From Candidatus Methanoperedens sp. (GTDB taxonomy: Archaea > Halobacteriota > Methanosarcinia > Methanosarcinales > Methanoperedenaceae): a stretch of 42,595 nucleotides of DNA. The stretch covers positions 1 to 42,595 of the forward strand of contig JAUSDC010000066.1 of assembly GCA_030650845.1 (NCBI GenBank). The letters run 5' to 3'. The notes below the pieces were generated by a model that had not been told where the DNA came from, did no database searches, and saw only the letters and a program-made list of their open reading frames with translations. The translations under genes and the position numbers were made by a program. Shown here in pieces: positions 35,933-42,595 of this stretch. Position 1 is the stretch's first letter, and every line of letters starts with the position of its first letter.

Positions 35933-37126
35933 TTACACCGAACTTTTTAATCCTTTCGCAAAATTCCTTCCGAATTCGACACACATCCTTAGTTCATCTT
36001 TCGTAGGCTGCCACTTGACCTTGATCCCGTCCAGCAATTTCTTGATCTTGGCTTTCTCAAGGGTTTCCTCGATGAGCTTCACGTTCTCACCGCTCCATCC
36101 GTATGATCCAAATGCAGCGCCAACTTTATTCTTGAACTTCAATCCCTTAAGATCCTCAAGTATTGGCTTGATGGTGGGCAGTAATCCATTATTCAGCGTC
36201 GGTGAACCTATTATTATCCCCTTTGTCTTGAATACCTCAGACAGCACATCGTTGCGATCGCTCACTGCCATATTGAACAGCTTGAACTTCACCCCTTCCA
36301 TCTCAAGTCCTTCTGCTATCGCTTTTGCCATCTTATCCGTAGCATTCCACATGGTATCATATATTATCACTGCAGAGCCGTCATTCTTCTGGGTCGCCCA
36401 TTCATAGTATTTATTAACTATCTGAAGCGGGTCTTTTCTCCAGATTATCCCGTGGCTCGGAGCGATAATGTCAACCGGGATGTTGAGTTTCTTGAACTCG
36501 TCAATTTTCTTGATAACAAGGTCACTGAATGGCGTGAGTATGTTAGCATAGAACTTGAGAGCTTCCTGGTACACCTCGATCATATCCACTTCATCATTGA
36601 AGCGACCGGATGAGGCATAATGCATGCCGAATGCATCGTTGGGCATCAGGATATTCTTTCCTGTAAGGTAGGTGAACATGCTGTCAGGCCAGTGCAGCAT
36701 TGGAGCAGCAACGAACACAAGATTGTTCTTGCCAAGGCTGATAGACTCACCTGATTTAACAACCTTGAACTTCCAGTTCTCATGATAATGTTTGAAAACG
36801 CTCTCGTTCCCTTTTTCTGAAACGACTACAGTAGCGTTGGGAATGAGTTCCATCAGTTCAGGAAGACCTCCTGAGTGATCAGTTTCAGCATGGTTCGCTA
36901 TCACATAATCTATTTTCTTAATATCTATGATCTTCTGTATGTTCTCTATCATCTGATGCGAGTATGGCCCCCAGACTGTATCCACAAGCGCGACTTTTTC
37001 ATCAACGATCAGATAACAGTTATATGTCGTGCCCCTGTGCGTCGAATATTCGTGTCCGTGGAATTTTTTTATGTTCCAGTCCACATACCCTACCCAGTAC
37101 ACGCCTTCTTTTAATTCAACAGCCAT
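35933..37126 (-). CDS. fprA: Flavodiiron protein (F420H2 oxidase type, FprA)
   Basis: A 397-aa protein with two domains. A metallo-beta-lactamase-like diiron domain (1 to about 250) has all ligands: H79, E81, D83 (NHAETDHSGG), H145, D164 and H225. A flavodoxin domain follows (about 255-397; VIIYDTMWNATDKMAKAIAEG, GSPTLNNGLLPT, GSYGWSGE). In methanogens such proteins reduce O2 to water with F420H2, protecting anaerobes from oxygen; NO reduction is an alternative. GGAGTGAT precedes the ATG at 37126. A decayed partial copy lies at 32985-33378. Confidence 0.93.
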   Translation of the reverse strand: MAVELKEGVYWVGYVDWNIKKFHGHEYSTHRGTTYNCYLIVDEKVALVDTVWGPYSHQMIENIQKIIDIKKIDYVIANHAETDHSGGLPELMELIPNATVVVSEKGNESVFKHYHENWKFKVVKSGESISLGKNNLVFVAAPMLHWPDSMFTYLTGKNILMPNDAFGMHYASSGRFNDEVDMIEVYQEALKFYANILTPFSDLVIKKIDEFKKLNIPVDIIAPSHGIIWRKDPLQIVNKYYEWATQKNDGSAVIIYDTMWNATDKMAKAIAEGLEMEGVKFKLFNMAVSDRNDVLSEVFKTKGIIIGSPTLNNGLLPTIKPILEDLKGLKFKNKVGAAFGSYGWSGENVKLIEETLEKAKIKKLLDGIKVKWQPTKDELRMCVEFGRNFAKGLKSSV

Positions 37127-37277
37127 GTAATATCACTCCTTTTTTGCTCTGTATAGCTGTAATTTCGGTTCAATGATATATAATACTTATTGATGACGTT
37201 TTCAAATGTATCGATCCTTTTTTTTCAACCCGTAAAAGAAAGGATTAAGTATTATAGTGCATATTCACAAGTCCACC

Positions 37278-37386
37278 CCGCCTTAACTCAGTGGCTAGAG
37301 TGCGCGGCTGTAGTTTGGTCCATGTGCATAGCACAAATTACCGCGCAGGCACCGCGAAGTCCCCGGTTCGAGTCTGGGAGGCGGGA
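37278..37386 (+). tRNA. tRNA-Tyr (GTA) with intron
   Basis: The acceptor CCCGCCT (37278-37284) pairs with AGGCGGG (37379-37385), with discriminator A at 37386. The D arm is ACTC/GAGT, the anticodon stem CGCGG/CCGCG, and the T arm CCCGG-TTCGAGT-CTGGG. The loop CTGTAG is followed by a 36-nt intron (about 37315-37350) inserted after position 37. The intron holds a hairpin TGTGC-ATA-GCACA, and loop bases CTGT can pair with GCAG near its 3' end as the central helix of a bulge-helix-bulge. C1:G72 is the archaeal tRNA-Tyr identity pair. CCA is not encoded. A T-run follows and can terminate transcription. Confidence 0.93.
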
Positions 37387-37433
37387 CTTTTTTTTCAAAA
37401 TAGAAAAATAGCAACGAACACAACGAACTCGAT

Positions 37434-37461
37434 ACGAACTCATCCCACGGGAGTTCGTTTT
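37434..37461 (+). terminator. Hairpin with T run between tRNA and RNase Z gene
   Basis: 8-bp inverted repeat ACGAACTC / GAGTTCGT (37434-37441 and 37451-37458), loop of nine bases, followed by TTT. It may be a second terminator for the tRNA transcript; the short T run keeps this uncertain. Confidence 0.4.
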
Positions 37462-37536
37462 AGTCTGCAGATCAGGACTATACAATCAGGTCTGATATAA
37501 GTGACCTATTTAAATCCCGAAGGCAAATAAGAGCCC

Positions 37537-38451
37537 ATGCTTCGCATAACCTTCCTCGGAACAGGGGGCACCCTCCCCACAATAAACCGCAATCCTTCAG
37601 CCATATTTATCAACAGGGAAGGGGAAACAATGCTATTTGACTGCGGAGAAGGAACACAGCAGCAGATGATGCGGGCAAAGACCGGAATGAAGATCTCATC
37701 CATTTTCATCACACATTTCCACGCAGACCATTTTCTCGGCATCCCGGGGCTCATTCAGACCATGTCGTTCAACGGACGAACTGAACCACTGGATATTTAT
37801 GGTCCGACCCGGACAAATCAGATGGTAAAACTCATGATAGAACTGGGTTATTATAAACAGGGGTTTGAGATAACCGCGCATGAACTTGAGGACGAAGAGG
37901 TTGTTGACAGGGGAGATTACACCATCAAAGCAGTAGCCACTGACCACGGCGTCCCGAGCCTTGGTTATGTCCTTGAAGAAAAAAATAGATCAGGCAGGTT
38001 CAACAAACAAAGAGCCATCGAACTTGGAGTGCCTGTGGGTCATATGTTCGCAAAGTTGCAAAAAGGCGAACCTGTCACTGTGGACGGTCGTGTAATAAAA
38101 CCGTCACAGGTAATGGGTCATTACCGTCCGGGGAGAAAAGTTGTGTACAGCGGGGATACGCGACCATGCGATTCAATAGCAAGGGAAAGCATCGGGGCTG
38201 ACCTTCTCATCCACGACGGGACGCTCGCGGACGAACTTAGTGACTGGGCTATCGAGACAAAACACTCCACAACTGCTGAGGCTGCTCAACTTGCAAAAAA
38301 GGCAAATGTCCTGCAATTGGTCCTCACGCATTTCAGTTCAAGGTATTCGGATAATGCAGAGCCGCTGCTACATGATGCACAAAGCATATTCGAGAATACG
38401 ATCCTTGCTGAAGAATTAATGGAAATAGAAATTCAGCTTCGTGATAAATAA
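37537..38451 (+). CDS. rnz: Ribonuclease Z (tRNA 3' endonuclease)
   Basis: A 304-aa metallo-beta-lactamase nuclease that removes 3' trailers from pre-tRNA, needed here because CCA is not encoded. LRITFLGTGGTLPT is the family start, FDCGEGTQQQMM follows, and the zinc motif is HFHADH (residues 60-65). Later elements are TDHGVPSLGY, VYSGDTRPCD and LTHFSSRY. It is the short single-domain form. TATTTAAATC about 29 nt before the ATG and no ribosome site suggest a leaderless mRNA. It lies 150 nt after a tRNA gene on the same strand. Confidence 0.96.
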   Translation: MLRITFLGTGGTLPTINRNPSAIFINREGETMLFDCGEGTQQQMMRAKTGMKISSIFITHFHADHFLGIPGLIQTMSFNGRTEPLDIYGPTRTNQMVKLMIELGYYKQGFEITAHELEDEEVVDRGDYTIKAVATDHGVPSLGYVLEEKNRSGRFNKQRAIELGVPVGHMFAKLQKGEPVTVDGRVIKPSQVMGHYRPGRKVVYSGDTRPCDSIARESIGADLLIHDGTLADELSDWAIETKHSTTAEAAQLAKKANVLQLVLTHFSSRYSDNAEPLLHDAQSIFENTILAEELMEIEIQLRDK

Positions 38452-38506
38452 CCATTAAATACACCCAACTACATATTAAACAGGGATCGGGTTGAACTCA
38501 ACAATA

Positions 38507-38827
38507 ATGACATTTAAACTGGAAATCGAGAGGCTGGGCAATATTCTTGACCTTGATGAGTATAAAATGAAAGAAACTCTCGAAAATGGCAAGAGCACGC
38601 TCATATCTTCCAGATTCTACAATAAAGGCGTGTACAGGGTAAGGAACTCAGACAGCGGGCGCCTTGAGAACCTGGCGATAAACATCGAAAAGATCGCTGC
38701 AGTCACCTATGAAGGTCTTGTCAAGGAACTTGGGGAAGGGTGCGTGGACAGGAACCTCTGGAATGATGTGCCTGAAGGAGAACCGATATTCTTCTATTCC
38801 TTCAAGCTTGACCAATTCGTAAAGTGA
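38507..38827 (+). CDS. Conserved-looking hypothetical protein, about 106 aa
   Basis: A small soluble protein, MTFKLEIERLGNILDLDEYK..., mixed alpha/beta, with the stretch YRVRNSDSGRLENLAINIEKI. No signal peptide, membrane segment or known motif is visible. An in-frame TTG at 38492 is an alternative start. It lies 55 nt after the RNase Z gene on the same strand and may be cotranscribed. I do not recognise the family. Its codon use and gene-like composition argue that it is real. Confidence 0.55.
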   Translation: MTFKLEIERLGNILDLDEYKMKETLENGKSTLISSRFYNKGVYRVRNSDSGRLENLAINIEKIAAVTYEGLVKELGEGCVDRNLWNDVPEGEPIFFYSFKLDQFVK

Positions 38828-38859
38828 GTTTACTGAATACAATATTAGAGCAAGCGAAG

Positions 38860-40377
38860 CTATAACACTCTTAATGGCTTTACACGTTCGAGTATCATTC
38901 CTTCCACTATGATAGGGTATTCCTTCTCAGCGCTTTTTATGGCATTTGTCAGCTTCCAGCTCTTATCTGAAAATATGGTAATGAGCGGCTCGCCTTTCTT
39001 GACCTGCTCACCCTTTTTCCTGTGGATCCAGACACCTGCCCCGGTATCTATTGGAGCACCTGCTATCCTTGCTATCTCAACAATGCGCTTGTTATCGAAT
39101 TCGATCACATAGCCGTCAGCCGGGGACAAGAGCTCCTCTTTGTGCTCACCTGGTTTAATATCTGTATAAGTTATTTTGGGGTTCCCACCCTGGACTTCGA
39201 TGATCTCCTTCAGTTTTTTGAGCGCTTTGCCTGATCGCAATGTTTCTACCGCCATCTCCTTTCCTCCACCCTTCAGGGCTACCCCCCCCATCTCGAGTAA
39301 AATCCCTGCAAGAGCTGTGCTTTTTTCAATAAGGCTGTTGGGACCCTGCATGGTTTCCAGTACTTTTAGCGCCTCACGCACCTCGATAGCTGGTCCTATG
39401 GTCCTGCCAACAGGTGAAGCTCCGTACGTCATTGCGCATTCCACGCTCATCCCCAGTCTCTCGCCAAGGTCAATCAGGTCTCTTGCAAGTTTTTTCCCGT
39501 CTTCGACCGTATGCACCTTGGTGCCAGCTCCTGTTGGAATGTCAATAACAACACAGTCAGCGCCAACGGCGCCTTTTTTTGCCATTATGGATGAAAGAAG
39601 CTGACATCTGGGGTCAATTGAAAGCGGATACTCGGCGCGTATCAGTTTATCATCAGCAGGGGCGATATTGGTGGCTCCTCCCCAGACGATCACACCGCCC
39701 ACCTTTTCGGTCATGGTTTTTATCTCATCTGCCGTGAATTCTACTGGAGCAAGTACCTCCATCAGATCAGCAGTGCCTGCTGCACCTGTGATGGCTCTTG
39801 AGCTTGTTTTTGGGATCAATAAACCGTTAGCTGCTATTATTGGCACAACGAGAAGCGAGATCTTGTTCCCGGGCACTCCGCCTATGCTGTGTTTGTCCAT
39901 AATGGGATGAGTATCGAACTCGATCTTTTCACCGGTATCTATCATAGCCCTTGTCATCCATTCTATCTCGTCATTTGTCATCCCATGGATGTAGGAACTT
40001 GTAACAAAGGCAGCAAGTTCAATATCGGTCAGGTTTTCCTTTACGATATCCAGGATTATCTCGTGAATTTCTTCCTGAGTGAGCTTCTGCTTATCCATAA
40101 TCTTCTTTATAAACCCCACAGACCTCGGTCTTGAGGTGGGCACTATATTTACTGTAAGTGGACACTCTTTCCCCAGCTTCTCGCAAACATCCTGATAAAT
40201 CCCGACAGACCCTTTTGAGATCAGATCCCCTATTTCAGCGATAGCAGTAAGATAGCTATGATCTTTTATCTGGACGCGGTCTCCTGTTCTAACCCCGATC
40301 TCCTTTGCATCCTCAGGGTTCAATATAACTTTATATTTGCCTGCTTTGATCTGAAGATGCTGCACTTTGAATTCCAT
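38860..40377 (-). CDS. deoA: AMP phosphorylase (archaeal DeoA-type)
   Basis: A 505-aa nucleoside monophosphate phosphorylase: AMP (also CMP or UMP) + phosphate gives ribose-1,5-bisphosphate + base. In archaea it feeds the E2b2/RuBisCO AMP salvage route. The N-terminal 85 residues are the extra archaeal domain. The phosphorylase core shows KHSIGGVPGNKISLLVVPI, TSSRAITGAAGTAD and GAVGADCVVIDIPTGAGTKV. The C-terminal barrel has DGYVIEFDNKRIVEIAR and IHRKKGEQVKKGEPL. Neither the isomerase nor RuBisCO is in this window. Start ATG at 40377. Confidence 0.92.
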   Translation of the reverse strand: MEFKVQHLQIKAGKYKVILNPEDAKEIGVRTGDRVQIKDHSYLTAIAEIGDLISKGSVGIYQDVCEKLGKECPLTVNIVPTSRPRSVGFIKKIMDKQKLTQEEIHEIILDIVKENLTDIELAAFVTSSYIHGMTNDEIEWMTRAMIDTGEKIEFDTHPIMDKHSIGGVPGNKISLLVVPIIAANGLLIPKTSSRAITGAAGTADLMEVLAPVEFTADEIKTMTEKVGGVIVWGGATNIAPADDKLIRAEYPLSIDPRCQLLSSIMAKKGAVGADCVVIDIPTGAGTKVHTVEDGKKLARDLIDLGERLGMSVECAMTYGASPVGRTIGPAIEVREALKVLETMQGPNSLIEKSTALAGILLEMGGVALKGGGKEMAVETLRSGKALKKLKEIIEVQGGNPKITYTDIKPGEHKEELLSPADGYVIEFDNKRIVEIARIAGAPIDTGAGVWIHRKKGEQVKKGEPLITIFSDKSWKLTNAIKSAEKEYPIIVEGMILERVKPLRVL

Positions 40378-40643
40378 CGTATCAACTCAGCTTCAGTCTA
40401 TGGTTTGCAATATATTTAGCACTATGGATTATTTAACTAAATATCGTTTGCATAATCGTATTCAATTTTATTTAAGTTTTTAGGTTCTTTTGAAGTAAAC
40501 AGGACTGTATTGAACAATATTACCTTTTTTAAAGGTACTATGGACTTTAAAACCCGCGTAAACAGAACTTAGACAGAAAGTATGCTTAAATTCCATCCAG
40601 CCTTAAGAGTGTTATGGCAATAGCCAATTTACGAGGTAAAATT

Positions 40644-41840
40644 ATGAGATTAAGAAATATAACTATGGCAGGAATTATTCTGCTAATGCTTGTGTTCGTC
40701 ATAAGTCCTATTAATGCAGTGGCTGACAGCGCGACGAGCACGGATACAGGCACAGCAGTCGATACTTCCAGGGACGAAACACAACTTGGTGATGATGTCC
40801 CACTAGAAGAGAACATTATTGGTCCGGATCATGTCCTCTACAAATTAAGAATGGCATTAGAAGACCTTGATGTCGCTTTTACATTCAACGATAGTGAAAA
40901 GGCTGACAAACAGGTTTCACAGGCAAGACACAGGCTCGCTGAGATAAAAGCAGCGTTTAAAAATAATAATGAGAAAGCTGCAGAATCGGCAATCGCCCAG
41001 TATCAGGAAGAAACTGTACAGACTGAAGAGACAATATCAAGACACACAGGAAGAGATACGGGTCTTTTAAGAGCCCAGTCCAGGATCGCCAATCATTCGT
41101 TTGTTCTTGAAAGACTGCTTGAATCCCATCCCAATAATTCAGGCTTATTAAGAGCTTACAATAACAGCCGGGATCTCATTGAAAAGTTCGCCTTGAGGAC
41201 GAATATAAGATTTGAACGCACGACTGATAAAATGGGTCGTGAAGTAATGAAGCATGTGAAGATTGAGGATGATAGCTCGGATAATGGTGAGAAAACAACT
41301 ATCAAAGCTTCTGTCGAAGATAATAAAACCCGAGTCAAAGTTGAATTGAAATTCCTTACCAACAGCACTACGAACGATACAATAGCCAGAGATATCCTTG
41401 ACAGGATAAATGCTATTGAGAGCAATGTTTCAGGTCTGATAAAGATCGAGCGCAATGGTGGATCAACGGATGAAGTTGAGGTTGAGGATGTAAATGGTGG
41501 AACAACCAGAACTCTGACCGCATCAACTCTAAAAGTGTCTGGAGAAAAAACGAAAGCACAAGCAGAAGTCAAAGGGAACACCACTAAAGTCACGTTCGAA
41601 TATCAGTTCTTCCTGAACGAAACAGATGATGCTGCAATAATTGACGGCGTCAAGATAAAGCTTTCAGCTCTAACCGCACAAAATATCCAGGATGTTCTGG
41701 ATGTTAAAGTCAAAGAAATGAAAGATGAAACATCTGGAAGGAAGATCGAAGATCGACCAAAAGTAGAAACAACAGAAAAGAAACTGGATGATAACAGTGG
41801 AAAATCAGAGAATAGAAATTCCAGAGCGGTTGACAACTAA
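40644..41840 (+). CDS. Secreted DUF5667-like protein
   Basis: A 398-aa exported protein. A signal peptide (about residues 1-27, MRLRNITMAGIILLMLVFVI) is followed by a Thr/Asp-rich linker. The DUF5667-type helical domain (about 45-175) starts IIGPDHVLYKLRMALEDLDVAFTF. Then come two related beta-alpha repeats, TRVKVELKFLTNSTTNDTIA (about 225-270) and TKVTFEYQFFLNETDDAAII (about 315-360). The C-terminal 45 residues are hydrophilic, Lys/Glu/Asp-rich. The ATG at 40644 has GAGGT 7 nt upstream and is preferred over 40614. Probably extracellular or cell-surface; function unknown. Confidence 0.75.
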   Translation: MRLRNITMAGIILLMLVFVISPINAVADSATSTDTGTAVDTSRDETQLGDDVPLEENIIGPDHVLYKLRMALEDLDVAFTFNDSEKADKQVSQARHRLAEIKAAFKNNNEKAAESAIAQYQEETVQTEETISRHTGRDTGLLRAQSRIANHSFVLERLLESHPNNSGLLRAYNNSRDLIEKFALRTNIRFERTTDKMGREVMKHVKIEDDSSDNGEKTTIKASVEDNKTRVKVELKFLTNSTTNDTIARDILDRINAIESNVSGLIKIERNGGSTDEVEVEDVNGGTTRTLTASTLKVSGEKTKAQAEVKGNTTKVTFEYQFFLNETDDAAIIDGVKIKLSALTAQNIQDVLDVKVKEMKDETSGRKIEDRPKVETTEKKLDDNSGKSENRNSRAVDN

Positions 41841-41867
41841 GATAGGGGAAAATACCTATCTTTTTTT
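41839..41867 (+). terminator. Intrinsic-type terminator after the DUF5667-like gene
   Basis: 8-bp stem AAGATAGG / CCTATCTT (41839-41846 and 41855-41862), 8-nt loop, followed by T residues. The stem overlaps the TAA stop codon. Confidence 0.7.
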
Positions 41868-41895
41868 CTTATTTTTTTGATCAATATTATCTAAA

Positions 41896-41945
41896 CGGCG
41901 CTGGGGTGCGACCCCAGACCCCGGTGAGGCGCCGCCGATGGCGGA
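41896..41945. repeat. GC-rich REP-like hairpin element
   Basis: An isolated GC-rich 50-mer in AT-rich DNA, with nested inverted repeats: GGCGC/GCGCC (41897-41901, 41929-41933), inner TGGGGT-GCG-ACCCCA (41902-41916), and an adjacent CCGCC-GAT-GGCGG (41932-41944). It resembles small dispersed palindromic elements of methanogen genomes. Only one copy is in this window. Confidence 0.5.
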
Positions 41946-41998
41946 GTTTAACCTGAGATCAATGGTTGCAGGATTGCCCGGATCTAAAGTTTCTGATC

Positions 41999-42253
41999 TT
42001 ATTCGATCTTGTGACGTATACGGACAGCTCCTGGATTTATTACTGAAAATGAATGCATAAGTTCTCGCCCATGCTTATTTATGGCAGAAACTACTATCTC
42101 AGCTTTCCTTATGGAAGAAAGCCCTGCCAATCGGATCAGTACTACTCCACTGGTTACGCGTTTCTGACGAAAAACAAGCTCACCAAAATCTTTATCAGCT
42201 GTTAACAACAGTGCAGATTTATCATTAGCCATCTCAAGTACCAGAAAATTCAC
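41999..42253 (-). pseudogene. DUF5615 PIN-like toxin, internally deleted
   Basis: The frame reads NFLVLEMANDKSALLLTADK, then DFGELVFRQKR, GVVLIRLAGLS and a tail near INPGAVRIRHKIE. This matches the C-terminal two thirds of DUF5615 PIN-like toxins (TADKDFGELVF, GVVL.R). The N-terminal part, normally MKFLADE..., is reduced to VNFLV, so the first catalytic Asp and about 30 residues are missing. The GTG start overlaps the upstream DUF433 remnant by 4 nt, as in intact pairs. Probably inactive. Confidence 0.7.
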
Positions 42254-42381
42254 GAAACAGCCTCAGCGACCGGGTATACCACATCAGCACGTAAAGCCTG
42301 TGCAGCAAAGGCAAGGGCTGCTTTTACTGCTTCGTGCGTTAAACGAGGATGAGGGTCTGATATAATTAATTTTTTCTGCAT
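42250..42381 (-). pseudogene. DUF433 antitoxin, 5'-truncated remnant
   Basis: A 43-codon frame: MQKKLIISDPHPRLTHEAVK, then AALAFAAQALRADVVYPV and a short end. The YP.L...AV.AALAFAA..L stretch is the C-terminal half of DUF433 antitoxins. The first half, with the DNA-binding helices, is absent. It overlaps the DUF5615 remnant by GTGA. Both partners lost their N-terminal parts, so the module is a dead toxin-antitoxin pair. Confidence 0.65.
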
Positions 42382-42595
42382 TTTGCACCTGTTTAACTCG
42401 ATGATGTATGTTCCGTGCGAGGGATTACTTTATAGTGTTAGTTATTGTTGATTCGAGATTGTCGGAAAAGTAGATAACTTTTCCTCATTTTTTATAATCT
42501 CCTGATCTTCAATACAAAATATTCTTAAAAAAACATTATGCATCGAAGCATTTATATCCTATGAATGATTATATTACATAAAAATACTATATAAA
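42382..42595. other. Terminal intergenic region
   Basis: AT-rich DNA with no supported gene. ATTTATATCC (about 42549-42558) is TATA-like and may drive a gene beyond the window edge. Confidence 0.3.

Noticed and set aside
37190-37500. Several open frames on both strands across the tRNA-Tyr region
   Set aside because: They run through the tRNA and its intron, have no ribosome site and no protein-like composition.
38860-40620. Near-repeat of GCC(A/T)TAAGAGTGTTAT at the deoA 3' end and before the DUF5667-like gene
   Set aside because: About 16 of 17 bases match, but that is expected by chance in a window this size, and flanks do not extend it.
40614-40643. Upstream ATG of the DUF5667-like gene
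   Set aside because: The ATG at 40644 has GAGGT at good spacing and gives a standard signal peptide.
1-42595. CRISPR array, insertion sequence, rRNA or replication origin
   Set aside because: No regularly spaced repeats, no transposase-like frame, no rRNA stretch and no origin-type repeat cluster were seen.

Overview
The window looks like chromosomal DNA of a methanogen or anaerobic methanotroph of the Methanosarcinales type; 'Candidatus Methanoperedens' would fit, but this is inferred from gene content only. Pointers are mtrD (a subunit of the methyl-H4MPT:coenzyme M methyltransferase), ablA/ablB for N-epsilon-acetyl-beta-lysine, an F420H2-oxidase-type flavodiiron protein, archaeal AMP phosphorylase, an intron-containing tRNA-Tyr with a C1:G72 pair, TATA boxes placed for leaderless mRNAs, and 'GGAGG/GGTGA' ribosome sites.

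Layout. 1-2.8 kb: remnants of a HerA-like ATPase and of a cytosine deaminase, then purE and sua5. 2.9-7.5 kb: two CPA2 Na+/H+ antiporters around a CBS-pair protein, then an SNF-family Na+ symporter. 7.5-12 kb: a fungalysin-like protease and a CNNM/CorC-type protein, each broken by one frameshift, with a methyltransferase between them. 12-16.3 kb: a P2-type cation ATPase divergent from a CaCA Ca2+/Na+ exchanger and a small membrane protein. 16.3-20.4 kb: a CPA1 antiporter with an RCK domain, then the NfeD/slipin pair. 20.5-23.6 kb: MscS overlapping an APC permease fused to Usp domains. 23.9-29.3 kb: an operon of MscS, ablA, ablB, a second KamA-family enzyme and a small protein. 29.3-31.1 kb: decayed Usp and antiporter genes and a winged-helix protein. 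31.2-33 kb: an orphan mtrD with a tiny leader ORF, a zinc-ribbon protein and a DUF1614 protein. 33-37.1 kb: a degraded fprA copy, corA, an unknown coiled-coil protein, and intact fprA. 37.2-42.6 kb: tRNA-Tyr, RNase Z, a small unknown protein, AMP phosphorylase, a secreted DUF5667-like protein, a GC-rich hairpin element and a truncated DUF433/DUF5615 toxin-antitoxin pair.

The main theme is ion and osmotic homeostasis. About a dozen Na+, H+, Ca2+, Mg2+ and amino-acid transporters or channels lie in 32 kb, together with compatible-solute synthesis. The most interesting locus is 23.9-29.3 kb. There a mechanosensitive release channel is translationally overlapped with beta-lysine synthesis, and the same operon carries a second aminomutase. 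Its substrate-site residues are changed to Lys and Asn, the pattern recalled for glutamate 2,3-aminomutase. The operon may therefore make two beta-amino-acid osmolytes (N-epsilon-acetyl-beta-lysine and beta-glutamate) and control their release.

A second theme is decay. At least eight truncated or internally deleted gene remnants and two single-frameshift genes lie among otherwise healthy genes.
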